From Brachynemurus nebulosus (taxonomy: Eukaryota > Arthropoda > Insecta > Neuroptera > Myrmeleontidae), in contig JAPWDM010000001.1 in assembly GCA_035578155.1 (NCBI GenBank), positions 7,528,670-7,592,669 on the forward strand: a DNA stretch of 64,000 nucleotides, read 5' to 3'. The notes under the pieces were generated by a model. That model had not been told where the DNA came from. It saw only the letters and a list, made by a program, of their open reading frames with translations, and did no database searches. Shown piece after piece: positions 1 through 11,786 of the stretch (its first letter is position 1; the number at the start of each line of letters is the position of its first letter). A program made the translations under genes and the position numbers.

Positions 1-486
1 TGTAGATAGATAATATACATATACATATAATTTTATTTCTTAAGAGAAATTAAAGTTTTTTCTTCTGTATTGTCTAAAAAAAAACCCATATTTTATTTGA
101 TCTCATCCATGAATGCATTGCACCAGAATGAATTATTACATGTCAGTTTTATTTTATTTCAAACAAAGAGCTATAAGGGAATTTGTAAGTTGTATAAAAA
201 CTTTCAAGCAAAAAACAAAGGAATATTCGAATAGGAGTAGAATAATACTTACAAATTTTATTATACTTATGTTCTTATTACAAAATAGTTATAAAAATTT
301 TTCATTGCTAACGCAACTGAAACCGTAGTGTCATGGCTATAGAGATTTTAATATTTGGAATTTATTCACAGTAACCTAAGGCCTGCTAATCACCAAGTGA
401 CTGACCCATTTAATAATTTCAGGTGGGCTATTTGAGTTCTAAATTAAAAATTAATAATGGGATTGGACTTTTTTTAACAAAATAAG
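1..486. other. AT-rich sequence, no gene seen
   Basis: I see no gene, repeat or convincing splice-bounded frame here. The one open frame of about 70 codons (113-328) has ordinary AT-rich composition and no recognisable motif. Confidence 0.5.
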
Positions 487-488
487 TA

Positions 489-1502
489 GAGGTAAGTGGG
501 GTAAAGTGGGAAACTTTTTTTTGGAGCTCCGTTGATTGAACAAAAGTGATTATTTTTCCATGTTTAAAATTTCTATAGTAAAGAGAATTCAATAAACTAT
601 CTTTTGCCTAAGCTACCAATTAAAAATATTGATTTTCTTTTGAGTTACCGAGCTTTGACCGACTATGTGCAAAATAGCCAAAATTGAAAATCGTGGGGTA
701 AAGTGGGAAACTTTAAAATACTGTACAAACTCAACGCAAATCTTGTAGCAAAGTTATTATATCTATATTTCAAGGCAAAAAAAGGTTCAAAGTATACAGA
801 ATACATAGTAAATATAGAAAAAAAATTTTTTGCTGAAAAAAAAATGCAAAAATGACTTAATTGATTTTCGAGCTTCGATCCGTTTATTTGCCAAAAGTTT
901 TTCAGCTGCTTCTTGCAACTTGATTTAGATTTACGAATTGTTAAAAAATCTTGTTTTCACGCCGTGCGTACGATATTTAATATTCCAGTAACCGAAAAAA
1001 CCGAGATGAAGTCGAAATTTTGAGGTTAGACACACAACACTCTTTTAAATCATAAACAATGAATCCACAACACTTGAATGCAAAACGACGCCTCAATAGT
1101 GATTTTTGACATTTCCCACTTTACCCCATACAAAATTTCCCACTTTACCCCAACACCACATTTTCCAACAATATAAGCGTCATTTTTCTACAATGTATAA
1201 ATTACACGAAACACTTAATCATTATCAAAATCAAGACTACAAAGAATATTTTGAGTGTACTTACAATCTCTTTATCTCTAAAACGAGTGAAAAAAACGAT
1301 ATTGAAACGATGGGAAATGAAATTGTCAAAGAGCACATGAATACATATGCATAAGTATTATGCCATTAGGGTATACCATAAAGATTAGTTTGTGGTCATT
1401 ACTGACAGATGTCAGTAGCGCATGACATCTGTACTTTGACAGTTTACCCGGGAAGTGCAATTTCCCACTTTACTCAATTTCCAACTTTACCCCACTTACC
1501 TC
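489..1502. mobile_element. pogo-like TIR element (GGGGTAAAGTGGGA family)
   Basis: A 21-bp perfect terminal inverted repeat, including the TA target, lies at 487-507 and 1484-1504 (TAGAGGTAAGTGGGGTAAAG). TA dinucleotides at 487-488 and 1503-1504 fit a TA duplication. The word GGGGTAAAGTGGGAAA recurs inside the element on both strands, at about 499, 694, 1112 and 1136 and in degenerate form near 1460 and 1480, which is typical of transposase-binding subterminal repeats. An open frame at 1106-1354 starts inside these words and resembles nothing I know. Its ends resemble those of the three elements at 10438, 20913 and 31023. Assignment to the pogo/Tigger group rests on that shared design; the element is non-autonomous. 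Confidence 0.75.
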
Positions 1503-1836
1503 TACATATTGGGAAAATTTTAATTTTTAATAACAGCTTGGAGTATATCTAGGTCATTTTATCGTTAGATCTTCTGTTTTCCTGCACCCCCACCATGCAT
1601 TATATTTACTTATTTAAATTACACTCAATAAGTAGTTGAGATTTATTTTATATAAACGTTAGCGTTATTACATCATTTGATCTGTTTCATGATCACCTTA
1701 AGTAATTAATTTAAAAACTCACCAAGTCCATGTTGTACACACATTAAGTCAGGATTTCTCACAAGGAATGTTACGGAAGTGTTACCCTGCGATTTCGTTC
1801 ATTTTAAGATATATTATTCAATGGTATGCATAATGC
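1503..1836. other. AT-rich spacer
   Basis: No gene or repeat recognised between the pogo-like element and a small MITE. Confidence 0.4.
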
Positions 1837-1906
1837 GGCCTACAGACGTTACGATTTTTTATACGACTCGACCAAGTTGAACGACAAATTGTAACGTGTG
1901 TAGGCC
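1837..1906. mobile_element. 70-bp MITE-like inverted repeat
   Basis: The 21-bp arms at 1837-1857 and 1886-1906 are inverted copies with two mismatches, beginning GGCCTACAGACGTTACGA and ending GTAACGTGTGTAGGCC. The short length, G/C-capped ends and spacer of about 28 bp resemble tiny PIF/Harbinger-type MITEs. No clear target duplication is visible. It could also be a structured end of a larger decayed element. Confidence 0.45.
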
Positions 1907-2165
1907 TGTCGAAAGACAAATTTCAAGTCTGTCAGACGGTCGAATGAAGATTAAAATATTTTAAATATCTATGTATAGTAAAACAGATTGGTTCCGACCG
2001 TTCAAAATCCAATTCTATTTCTAAAATCCTTTTTTAAGTGAATTTCCATTTTGGAAAAATTCACTTCTTACAGCGGGTGCTATGAAAAGACTTGAGCCCG
2101 GGACTATGGGACTATGGTAGAAATTTGTTTTAAGGTCCCTAGAAACCGAAAATTATATTCAATAA

Positions 2166-2168
<3 letters not shown>

Positions 2169-2221
<53 letters not shown>
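2169..2221. repeat. (TA)n microsatellite
   Basis: An uninterrupted TA repeat of about 53 bp, directly followed by a dispersed repeat that begins TGTCCGCACGATAACTCT. Confidence 0.97.
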
Positions 2222-2225
<4 letters not shown>

Positions 2226-2560
2226 GCACGATAACTCTTGAAAGAAATATCCTATTTTTAAGAAATGTGGTGAAAATGTTCAACCGTTGGACAAGTTCGT
2301 CAGCCAGCCATGTCCAATGCCTAGGACATGGCGTTTTAGTCATTTTTCGTGATAAAAATTCGTTTTTTGTCAAAATTTTCCCAAATTCAAAAGTTTTTGC
2401 GACATTTTTTTACACCATTAGAAAGAGAAGGCAAAATCACACAAAAAAGGTATTTAAACCATCATTCTATGTAGACTAGTTTCTGACGAAAACGAATTTT
2501 TATTTCCAGAAATTCGCTATGTTATACAGGACGCTGCGACAGGGGGTATTAATTATATAG
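2222..2560 (+). repeat. Dispersed repeat, copy 1 of 3
   Basis: This segment begins TGTCCGCACGATAACTCT and aligns over its whole length with 59360-59695. Shared words include CGATAACTCTCGA-like starts, TTCAAAAGTTTTTGCG, and the ending GCTATGTTATRCAGGA. A short third copy of the head lies at 50183-50217. The two long copies are diverged by roughly a quarter of positions. The head lying directly next to an AT microsatellite suggests a retroposed or Helitron-like element, but no coding domain is visible. The open frames crossing it are artefacts of the TA tract. Confidence 0.7.
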
Positions 2561-4318
2561 GTGCAATTAAAAAATTTCCATTCTTAGTTTCCAATACGAA
2601 AAAGTACCTCGAGAAATGAAAAAAAAAATGTTTCCCTGTACATAAACCGAGATCTACACCTGTAGCATGTACACGGAAAATATCGTGCTCAATGACATCA
2701 TGAAATTATGAGGGTTTCAGAACCCTAGAAATTTTTTGTAATCTCGAAAATGTGAGTATTATTTATTTTCATAATACTTAGTAACTCACTACTAGAAACT
2801 TCATCTAACTTTCACTGGCGTATAAGCCCTTTAAGACTCTTTTAGTTGAGCCGCCATAAATAATAAACACAAAAATAAAGAAATATTACCAGTAAATTTC
2901 ATTTTTTTTTTAATGAATCTTATAGATTTATCTTTTCAGTGATACTGTGACAATCATTACTTAATGATACGTCAAATTTACATATTATTTATTTTGTACA
3001 TTTGAAAAATATATTCCACCAGTTTTTACTATTTTATCTATTTTTTTTTTAAATTTTTATTTTTTGTTGTTCATAGTAAAGCTGGAAGATAAATGTGTGT
3101 ATAATATTATCTATAAGTTTTATAATAAGATTACGAGGCAACTTAGTTGTTAATGTCTTTTACACTTATTATAAATGGTCTTAAATTATTTAGTATTTTT
3201 AACAACAATAAGCTTGTTATTAACTTATTATGTTGGTACGTTCATATATTTTCAATCATCTTTTACGATCTCATAATTATATGAACATTAGGTTGTGTAG
3301 ATACAACAAGTCTTGCTTGCAAAATGATGTTGCATGCTTTTTTGCAACAAGTCACGTAACAATATTTGTAGGTACCTATATACAAAATGTTCCAGGACGA
3401 ATAGCAAATATTGCTTGTCCACTTGACGGCATTCGAGACCCAGGTCTCTTTAGTTAGAATGGATCTTTTTAGAGAGGCAGGTTATAAACAATATTATTTC
3501 TCTTTACTCTTTTGATTCCTTTACTTGAGCCCCCCCTCCCCCCATAGTGGAACGTAGTTGTTTATTTTATTAAGTCCAGAAGACATTCAGTTGAAATAAT
3601 ATCCTTTTTGTTACAAAATATGAAAATTAAGACATCTTTTTATAATTTGGCAAAATATTTCCTCATAAAAGACGCCTCCTTACTGTAAAAAGTTTATTGT
3701 GATAACTGTGTGACCAAATGGTAACATAATTCATTAGAGGTAGGTCCGTCAAATTTTAAAATATCATGAACACATCATAAGTAATTCATGATTATTTATG
3801 AATTTTCATATTTAAATTTATGTTTGTTTTTAATTATTTCAAATGAAATTACGTACTTCAGCTCTAACTTCTCCTCGCCAACGTAATCCAGCGTAGTTTT
3901 TTACATACTCCCCCCCCCCCGGATTATTGATGTCCTTTTACAATACAGTATCAACCTTTAGAATTAAATGCCATAATAATTTAATATCTACTTTAAATAA
4001 AACAGCCAATTATTAAAAAGTGGAGAAGAAAATTTTTTTCTCACATGCCACTTGATGTAGCTATTGTTATAGAAGACTCAAAAAATAAGGTTAAGGTTCC
4101 TTTAATCGTTTTTCATTTTTCTCCGTTCAAAAGATCTAAAAAATTACTTTCATCCGTTCTTTCTTTTTGATTCTAATAATCAAATTCTTTAGTCTTGTCA
4201 TCATGGTAACGGAAGTTCTTTTAGTAATCGAAAAATTTCGGCATTCAAAAGATTAAAAAGTTACACTTTTGGTCTGAGATGTCAAAAAACCGTTTAGGGG
4301 GTAATTTCTTAGGCGAAG

Positions 4319-4319
<1 letters not shown>
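2561..4319. other. AT-rich sequence without recognised gene
   Basis: No domain-bearing frame is seen. Homopolymer C tracts occur near 3529-3543 and 3911-3920. The 75-codon frame at 3230-3457 has no recognisable motif. Confidence 0.45.

Positions 4320-4395
<76 letters not shown>
4320..4395. repeat. (AT)n microsatellite
   Basis: About 76 bp of uninterrupted AT dinucleotides. Confidence 0.97.
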
Positions 4396-4398
<3 letters not shown>

Positions 4399-5304
4399 TT
4401 AAACCAATTCAGAGATGGGACATTTTCGAAAGTGTAGTCGAACTTTTAACTAGAAACTTTTCGGATATCTTAAAAGAATATAAAATTATCATGTACTTAA
4501 CCCCTATAGTGAATGATTATGTACTTATATGCAAGTAATGTTGTGGATATACTTAAATCCACATTTTAGCCTGAAAGTTGTGAAAAACTCTAACTAAACT
4601 AGATTACGGAACCCTACATTAATGCGTGTCTAATGCACATTTAGCGAAGTCTTTTTAAATTCTTTAACAGTATAATATACCCAATTTTAGTTATAAATAT
4701 TCTTGGTATATGCATAATAATTATCGTTAAACGTACGGAATAGTTCTATGCGAAATTTATTGATGAGTCCTGTAGAGAAGAGAATATCGTAAATTTTTTT
4801 TTCAAGTTTAAAGTGCTAAATTCCAACGTGTTTTTTGATTGGTGTTTATGAAAGACTGGAACATCCTGTGTAGACCGATGCATCTTTTTTGTCTATTATA
4901 TACCTACTTATGTATACAAGTATGCTGCGTTACAAGCATAATAATTCTTTTGAAACTTACAAAAAGCCTGTGATTTTCATTATGTGATTTATATGATTTT
5001 CATTACACTTGTAAATCTTTCTTAAGAGTAAAAAATCTTTACAAAGACAAAAAAAGTAAATTTTTTTTCACACACGATTTCAAGAGATTGCTCTATTACA
5101 TTTTATGCACTAAACATATTAACCATAAAACCAGCCAACTTTATCTATTGAAGCCAACTTTACTATACATTTTTGTTAACATACACTTTATGTTAACAAA
5201 AAAAAATTTCCCGGCTCATAATGTCTCTAGTATTTATTTTTTAGTGGCAGAGGCCAATGATAGGGATATTTCTAGCAAACTACTGGTGTGATATAAATTT
5301 TTTT
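4396..5304. other. AT-rich sequence, no gene seen
   Basis: No gene, inverted repeat or tandem array recognised. The open frame at 5088-5291 has no motif. Confidence 0.45.
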
Positions 5305-5590
5305 GATTTATGTTAATTAAAATTCACATAGTGTTTGAAAAATTATCAAAATTAGATCGGCTGGGATTCGAACCCGGATCTCTTGGTTGCTAGCCAAGCA
5401 CCTTACCAATTAGGCCACCGACCGTTAGTTCGAGTGCCACTCTAATTTCGATAATCAGTCAAACACATTCTCTCTTTAATGCGAGACGCAGTTACATTTT
5501 TAATTTCAATTTTGAATTTTAATTAACATAATGAAATTGGTCATACATACCAAAGTAAATCGAGTGTTCAAGTATCAGCTAAAGCTGGAC
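5305..5590 (-). mobile_element. tRNA-derived SINE copy 1
   Basis: On the minus strand this copy runs from a 5' block (5535-5590, matching the 13100-13150 block), through a leader containing GCGTCTCGCATTAAAGAGAG, to a tRNA-like core (5355-5423), and ends in a tail of about 50 bp with TTTTTCAAACACTATGTG. The same order of leader, tRNA core and tail is seen at 12.6, 13.0, 36.1 and 38.0 kb. The ends at 5308-5325 and 5515-5533 are inverted copies of ATGTTAATTAAAATTC. The tRNA core supplies the polymerase III A and B boxes expected for transcription. Confidence 0.75.
5355..5423 (-). other. tRNA-Ala(AGC)-like core of SINE
   Basis: It folds as a cloverleaf: a 7-bp acceptor stem (GGTCGGT with the complementary 3' end), an A box TGGCCTAATTGG, a CTTGG/CCAAG anticodon stem with loop CTAGCAA (anticodon AGC), and a B box GGGTTCGAATCCC. 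It is embedded in a repeated element and the family copies differ in anticodon, so I read it as a SINE head and not as a working tRNA gene. Confidence 0.7.
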
Positions 5591-5609
5591 ATTAATTCCC
5601 CTTCTATTC

Positions 5610-5679
5610 TCTTGGAGGCCCCCTTTGGCTAGGGGGCCCGGGGAAATGCTCCGACTGCCCCAGCCTAGTTACGGCCCTG
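5610..5679. mobile_element. hAT-type MITE end, remnant
   Basis: A GC-rich patch ends in CCTAGTTACGGCCCTG, whose reverse complement CAGGGCCGTAACTAGG is a typical hAT MITE terminus (compare 61113). The opposite end is not found, so this is a truncated copy. Confidence 0.45.
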
Positions 5680-7189
5680 TACCTAAGTGTTACAAATACA
5701 TTGTCTTGACGAAATTGAGTAATAGTAGCAAACCAGCAACAGAAATATTTTTTTTAACAATGGACTCACTAAGACCCCACATTCATATTTTACTATATGA
5801 TTCAGAACAGTACTAAGTATTTATACAAATATTTTTAGAATTTTAAATTATGTACTTTTTGGAAAAAAAGTTAAATCAGTCTTTACATGGATTTTGAAAA
5901 AAATATTTTCATTAACACCCTTGTCATGTTGTATATCATTTGAAAGAGCATTTAAAATGATATCTCTCCCAGCTTCTAGAGCGATTTAAAAATGAACGTT
6001 CGCGTTTTTTGGAAACTTTACATAGCCATATCTCGTAAGCGGTTTCAGATAAGAATTTAAAAATTGGCAATATTCTTAGTCTAGTACCTAGTATGAGTAT
6101 ACCAAATTTTAAGAAAATCTGAGATGGTGAGGAAAAATTTCTTTCAAAAGTGTGTTGATTTGGCATGGAATTGGTCTTACAATTAAAGGACCTTTAAAGT
6201 AGTAAAATATGATTGTGAAATAAAATTTTTATTTTAAAGTAAACTTAAAGTTAAAGTACTTAACGTTGATTATGAAAATGGCCATTATTCACCTATTATC
6301 GAATGTTTACGTAACAGTTACTATACGTTAGGTAAAGTTATAATCCTTTAACAACTAGAACATTACCAATGATATGTCTAGTACACACGGTAAAATCTAG
6401 ATATGTAGCAACTGGCCCAGGTGATTAAAATTTCCAATCTATATATATTACGTTTTTTTACTAAACTAACTAACCTGACAGAAATTATTTTGCCCTTTCC
6501 GATGTGTTGTGCGATGAGTTGGATTTAGTTAAAATTCCAGTATCAGAAACTTTGGAGGAGGCAGGAGGACCGAGAAATAGCTACGCTTTTGTTTTTATTT
6601 CCTAATTTAGCAAAACAAATTTATTGTGTGGATATAACCTCAATCGGTCAAATTCGTGCAGAAGTTTGCGAACATTAATAGACGCATCAACTATTTTATA
6701 TATAAAGATAAGTGGTAAAGACAATTTTACATCTTTGTTATTGCGTGAGAAAACATAGGTTGGTAAAATTAGTAATTCGTTGACATTTGAACCTATTACT
6801 GTCTTTTCTCATTTTCAAGTTATTTCAGTCTCTGGAAAATTAATAAATGAATCAAATAAGAAATTCTTATCAAGTTAGCTGATTTTACGGTACTTGTATT
6901 ATTATTTTAAACCAAACAGAAAAAATGTATATATCGACACTTCTGATTAACCTAATCAAAAGTGTTAATTGGTTCTTATGAAAAGAATGTTAAAAATGTT
7001 AAAGAAGTAATTTTTTCTTCTGACATATACTAAACTGAATAATGTTGATTCGATTTTATGATTCTACAGGAATTAAAAGACTAATCACATTAGTTAAAAC
7101 CTTAAGACTACTTACAGTATTCAGAAGATTTTTTTGGTCTGTTGTTAACGCATATACTTTTAAATAAGACAATAACACATGAACTGGTA
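5680..7189. other. AT-rich sequence, no gene seen
   Basis: No gene recognised. The stretch 5900-6180 looks like older dispersed repeat sequence, with no ends visible. Confidence 0.4.
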
Positions 7190-7985
7190 CACGGAGAGAA
7201 AAATCCTATAATTTTTGTAGAGAAAATTTCAGAAAAATTACCATGCTCCCCTATAATCCGTACGCGATCGACGACCAAAATAAAAAATATGTGCTAGCAT
7301 GGTAAAATTTAATGTGGTGCTAACACAACTTTTATCACACTCTTATGCATATATATTATAGTTTAATTCCTGTTGTCGTACTCTTTCATTTGCGCATCTG
7401 ACTCGCGACCTTATGTTGGTTGCGCTGTACCTGTAAAAACATGCATACAAAAATGATTGCCAACAATATATTCTAATTATAATACTAAAAATAGTGAAAT
7501 AACAAAAAGATGAATTAAACGCTGACATCGTCCTAAGAGAGTCAAAGAGAAACTGACTGCTAGCTGCTTCTAACACACTCTGATAAATCAAGGTGCTTGC
7601 TGCGACCCGTACGACCAAGTTGGTCTTCCACAGGCCACACCTATGGTTCGCATGTAACTCGCTTTGAGTGAGGTATATTTCAACAGCGTTCCCAACACAA
7701 CCAACCTTCTTTCTGTTTTTTTTCTTTCTATTATTAGCATGTTAGCATGGTAATTTTTTTAATAAAAACAATTAAAAATTATTTTTTTGTCGGCAATGGT
7801 ACTTTTTACTGTGCTGTTTTACAAATTTTACGGAGATAATATTACGGAAAGAACATTCTATCCGTTAAATTTTCTGAGTAATTATAATTTTTATATTTTT
7901 ACCTTACAGAATTGAATATGTTCGTCTTTTACACATCGATTGTAGTGCTGAGCACAGTAATTTCTATAGGAATTTTCTCTCCGTG
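7190..7985. mobile_element. TA-flanked TIR element (CACGGAGAGAAAA ends)
   Basis: The left end at 7190 reads CACGGAGAGAAAAATCC and the right end at 7985 is its inverted copy, with TA on both sides (7188-7189 and 7986-7987). Further in, ATTACCATGCT (about 7239) and AGCATGGTAAT (about 7744) form a second inverted pair. The middle (about 7360-7680) is clearly richer in G+C than the flanks and has minus-strand exon-like features (see findings). The superfamily is uncertain; the TA target favours a mariner/pogo-type element. Confidence 0.7.
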
Positions 7986-8794
7986 TATAATACGGACTTA
8001 ACCGCCACATCAAGTAGAAATGAAAATAAATATTCAGAAGTAATTTTAATCTTTTGAGTTTCTTACTTTACTGCTCTACTGATAATATGTATATAGGTAT
8101 ATGAAGGTAAAGTAATCGGATTCTGTATTACTTACTCGATAAACCATAATAATATTTATAAATTGCCATCTTAAATTTATTATTATACGTATGCGTAGAA
8201 CTGGTTTCTGTCTACATACTTTATACACAATATAGTGTAGCTCTTTTGTATTCCTTGTGCAGCATACCTTCATTCCCGCATTAGAATAAAAATAAGAATA
8301 TAAGTATATATAAATAAATATTGTACTTAATGCATAATGTAAATATTATGCCACAGAGTGCAATAATGACCATGCACTTTATATTGCACATTAAAGTGCA
8401 TCAGTATGTGTGTGTGTGTGTGTGTATAATTAAACGGAGTCTTCTCATTACATTGCAAGAAAAATTAAAGTATTTTGCTAATTAAAATTAAATGAGAATG
8501 TAAATCAAGATTTAATAATATGAATTCTTATTGTTGCGCAATAACATTTTTAACCATCCAATTAAATTTTAATTTGTTAATAATTTGTATAAAAGAAATG
8601 TGGCTATAAGAACAAAAAAAAACTGGACTTCCAGATTAATTTGAGCATATAAACTTTTTCTTGATTCAATTTCAAGAAAAAGAATTAACAGAAAATTCAA
8701 ACGATGGTGGAAGCACTGGGAAGAAATTTTTGTTTTATGGCTCACAGTGAACGTCACGGAAGTGTACCGTTCTGTTTTCGTTTATTCTTTGATA
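7986..8794. other. AT-rich sequence with (GT)n tract
   Basis: The only distinct feature is a (TG)n run of about 21 bp at 8405-8425. No gene seen. Confidence 0.5.
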
Positions 8795-9416
8795 CAGTAG
8801 AACCTCTGTTAACCAGACAGCAGTGTTACGTAAAAATTTGTCCGGCTAACAGAGGTATCCGCTTAACAGGGGCAGAATAAATAACAGGATTATCTAATGA
8901 GAATAAATATTAAACAAATTGAACATATCGAGCCATTACCGCCGATTTATCGTAAGCGACACTGTTATCGAATTTGAGATTTTTATTGCAAGCAACATTT
9001 TAAACTGTAATGGACCAAGCAGTGTTAACGTTTTTCTACAAAATTTGTTAATTAACGAGTTATAGCAACTGCGTAGTTTATCGTTAATACAACACATTTT
9101 CACATTTTAGCGTAACCGATAATAACCATCTTTATCGTAAGGTTAATAAAATAATAGGAATAATACGCTCAGGCGTAATAAAATTAAGACAGCAGAAATA
9201 TCGCATGCGCCATACAAATATTTAAAAAATCCTTCCTTAATTTTTATTAAATTTATATATTGTAATTCTATAAATCTAAGGTAATTAAAGGTAAAAAAAG
9301 AAACAAGTAATTAAAAATAAAAATTAATAAGTAAATTATATCAAACCACACAAAATCGTATCATTATATATTGAATTGATACTATCTGATTTTTTTCCAC
9401 AAATATGATTCTAAAC

Positions 9417-9809
9417 CAGTAGTTTCCAAAGTAGTCTATATCGACCCCCAGGGGTCGAAAACGATCTGCAAGGGGTCAACGATAGTAAAAAAAAAAATGG
9501 AAGTCAATGAGATGGAAATGGGAGTCTATAGCAAGCATACAGTGAAACAGGTTGGCTTGGCTAAAATTTAAAAATGTGAGGCTGGTCCTGGTGACCTTTT
9601 TTTTTTGGTTTTCACTTAGCAACGTAGACCAAGTTTACATTAATATGTATTTACGTCGAGAGCAAAAAAAAAGGTCATCGGATGAATTGTGAAGGAAAAA
9701 TTATATTTCCCAAGATGTTGCTGAATTTGTCACGGAGTCTATCTAAAATCGGAAATCATGCAAAATCATGACACAGGGTCGATGAAACGAAGAAGTTTGG
9801 GAACCACTG
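9417..9809. mobile_element. hAT MITE inside the Tigger-like element
   Basis: The termini CAGTAGTTTCCAAAGT and the inverted ...GTTTGGGAACCACTG are typical hAT (Charlie-like) ends. A perfect 8-bp target duplication TTCTAAAC flanks it at 9409-9416 and 9810-9817. There is no coding capacity over 393 bp. Confidence 0.93.
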
Positions 9810-10437
9810 TTCTAAACCAATATTATCACTTTTTATTTGCTTATCACTTAATATTTTTAACAACACACCACGATAAGATTTTATGTTTTAGTTTCTTTAA
9901 TCGCATGTATTGCTAAATCCGTTAAACCAGTTTCATCTATATTTTCTGTATCGTCGTTTCCATTAAATTTAATACTCAAATCAATTTCTTGAAGGAATTT
10001 AGGTACCTATACTAAAATAGAACGTTTACAAATGTATCGTCATAATGTATTGTTAAACTTAAAACATAAACAAGTATATCTAACCCATATAAATACCGTA
10101 TTTTCCGACGTATAATGCGCATCCCAAAATTTTAAATAATTTTTTAGCTTTTTCGTATGTTCGCCGTATAACGCGCACCCAAACTTTGATAATAAAATAA
10201 TTAATCATCTATTTTATATATTATTTTGTTTTTGTATATTTTCTTTTTTGATTCTATCTTATTAAATATGTATTACCTATTGTTAAATTTATTTTATTTT
10301 TTTATTTATTTGGTAACTCGCTTACTATTGACAGAATAATATACATATTGCGTATAAAAAACGTTTCGGATTCAAGCTCTGTACAGCGAACAAAGAAAAC
10401 ATATGAGAAAGGAATGCATTAAATAATAAGAGGTATA

Positions 10438-11393
10438 GGGTGAATGCGGGAGAGATGCCGCACATTTTGAAAACACTTGATAATTCTTAAAGTATGCATT
10501 CAATTGATTTGGAATTTGGTACACAATAAATGTAATCATTGTTCTTTAAAATTATTTATAAATAATTTTAAATTTTGAGTCATAAAGGATTCATAATTAA
10601 CATTTTTTAGAGCCTGCAAAGCTGCGTCTCTCCCATACCTATGGGAGAGTTGCCGCATCAAAGAAGGAGAGACCCCGCATAGTTCATATTAAAAATTTTG
10701 CATTTTACACACATCTCCATACATGATGCATGCCATATGTAACCAAATGTAACATCTTAACCAGTCAACTTTTTTTTGTTTCTGAGTATTTTTCAAAACA
10801 TTCAATACCCAGGCAATCATCATTATTTTCGTTATCTTCACAAATATGAGAGCGCTTCCTGATCCATTAATGGATCTTTCATATTTACGTGGCATAATTT
10901 ACACTCAAAAAAAAAAAAATTTGCATAATTAAGGTATAAGTCTATGTTTTTAATATGTAATATGGTGCGGCGTCTATACCAACTTTAAATGCGACATCTC
11001 TCCTTTTTGTTGGGATAGATGCCGCATGTTGCTATAGAAACCATAGTGCGGAATTCTAACCTAAAATTTTTTTAACCTAAAATTAGACAGTACTTTTAAA
11101 ATATACCTAAAGTAATAAGTAATAACAAAACTCATTTTCATTAAAACAATGAAATATACATTCTTAAATTCTAATGAATTAAATGCTTGATAAAATATTA
11201 TGTTAAAAAACTTACTTTTCAATAATAAAAAGTTGGATAATTACTAAACTCATGGACTAATCATAAATGTTACCATATACAGTTTAAATAATTAACTTAT
11301 TTTAAACATATAATCCATTAATAGCGCTATCTATCAATCAACTATGACTACTGCGACATCTCTCCCGAGGCGGCATCTCTCCCGCACATACCC
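10438..11393 (-). mobile_element. pogo-like element (GGGAGAGATGCCGCA family)
   Basis: The ends are GGGTGAATGCGGGAGAG and the inverted ...CTCTCCCGCACATACCC, flanked by TA (10436-10437 and 11394-11395). The word GGGAGAGATGCCGCA or close variants recurs near 10447, 10647, 11019 (inverted and direct forms), 11352 and 11370. It carries a minus-strand remnant of a pogo-type transposase (10689-10895), which supports the superfamily call. It is the innermost of three nested insertions. Confidence 0.85.
10689..10895 (-). pseudogene. pogo-type transposase, N- and C-termini joined by deletion
   Basis: The 68-codon frame starts MPRKYERSINGSGS, which resembles the MPRKYxRKTxRG start of pogo/Tigger transposases (helix-turn-helix psq region). 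It then passes straight to a cysteine-rich C-terminal signature. In the overlapping frame the residues DDCLGIECFEKYSETKKK appear, and in the annotated frame VDWLRCYIWLHMACI follows, so a one-base frameshift separates the two halves of a C..C...W..C..WLH..C zinc-binding motif of the kind found at the C-terminus of these transposases. The DDE catalytic core is absent. This is a deletion derivative and not a working enzyme. Confidence 0.6.
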
Positions 11394-11786
11394 TATATTT
11401 ACAATGTTAAAACAGTAAACAGTAAAACACCTGCCAATAAGTATATATGTATCATTATTTAACGCACTACTTTCTTATATGTATGATGTTCTTTATTCGT
11501 TACATTAATCCCTATCAATCGAAATGCCAAAAAAAACCGTCATAATTTTTACAGAACTCAGTTTTATATCCGGCGTATAACGTGCACTACTGGACCAAAA
11601 TTTTGGTGTTCAAGGTGCGCGTTATATGCCGGAAAAACGGTATACATAAGCATTAGACGTACTCGCCTCCGGTTAATGTCGTATTCGTGTCCGGTTAACA
11701 TCGCCGCAACCGATATAAAAAAAAAATTTATCCGGCTATAGGACGGGCTTGGTTAAGAGAGGTGTCCATAATCAGAAGTTCAACTG

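Larger units (their letters stand above)
10096..11640. mobile_element. TA-flanked TIR element nested in Tigger
   Basis: The left end CCGTATTTTCCGACGTATAA and the inverted right end ...GCCGGAAAAACGG are bounded by TA at 10094-10095 and 11641-11642. Such ends are known from Tigger/pogo-type elements in many animals. Short inner inverted segments match between 10381-10430 and about 11450-11500, and a related piece lies at 14247-14320. It is itself interrupted by the pogo-like element at 10438-11393. Confidence 0.85.
8795..11786. mobile_element. Tigger/pogo-like element hosting nested insertions
   Basis: The left end CAGTAGAACCTCTGTTAACC (8795) and the inverted right end ...AGAAGTTCAACTG (11786) are classic Tigger-type termini, with TA at 8793-8794 and 11787-11788. 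Its own sequence is 8795-9416, 9809-10095 and 11641-11786. The rest is a hAT MITE (9417-9809) and a second TA element (10096-11640). No transposase frame survives in its own sequence, so it is a deletion derivative. Confidence 0.85.

Noticed and set aside
5355..5423. Functional tRNA-Ala gene
   Set aside because: The cloverleaf is good, but it is embedded in a repeated element whose other copies carry different anticodons, and no T-run terminator follows. I call it a SINE core.
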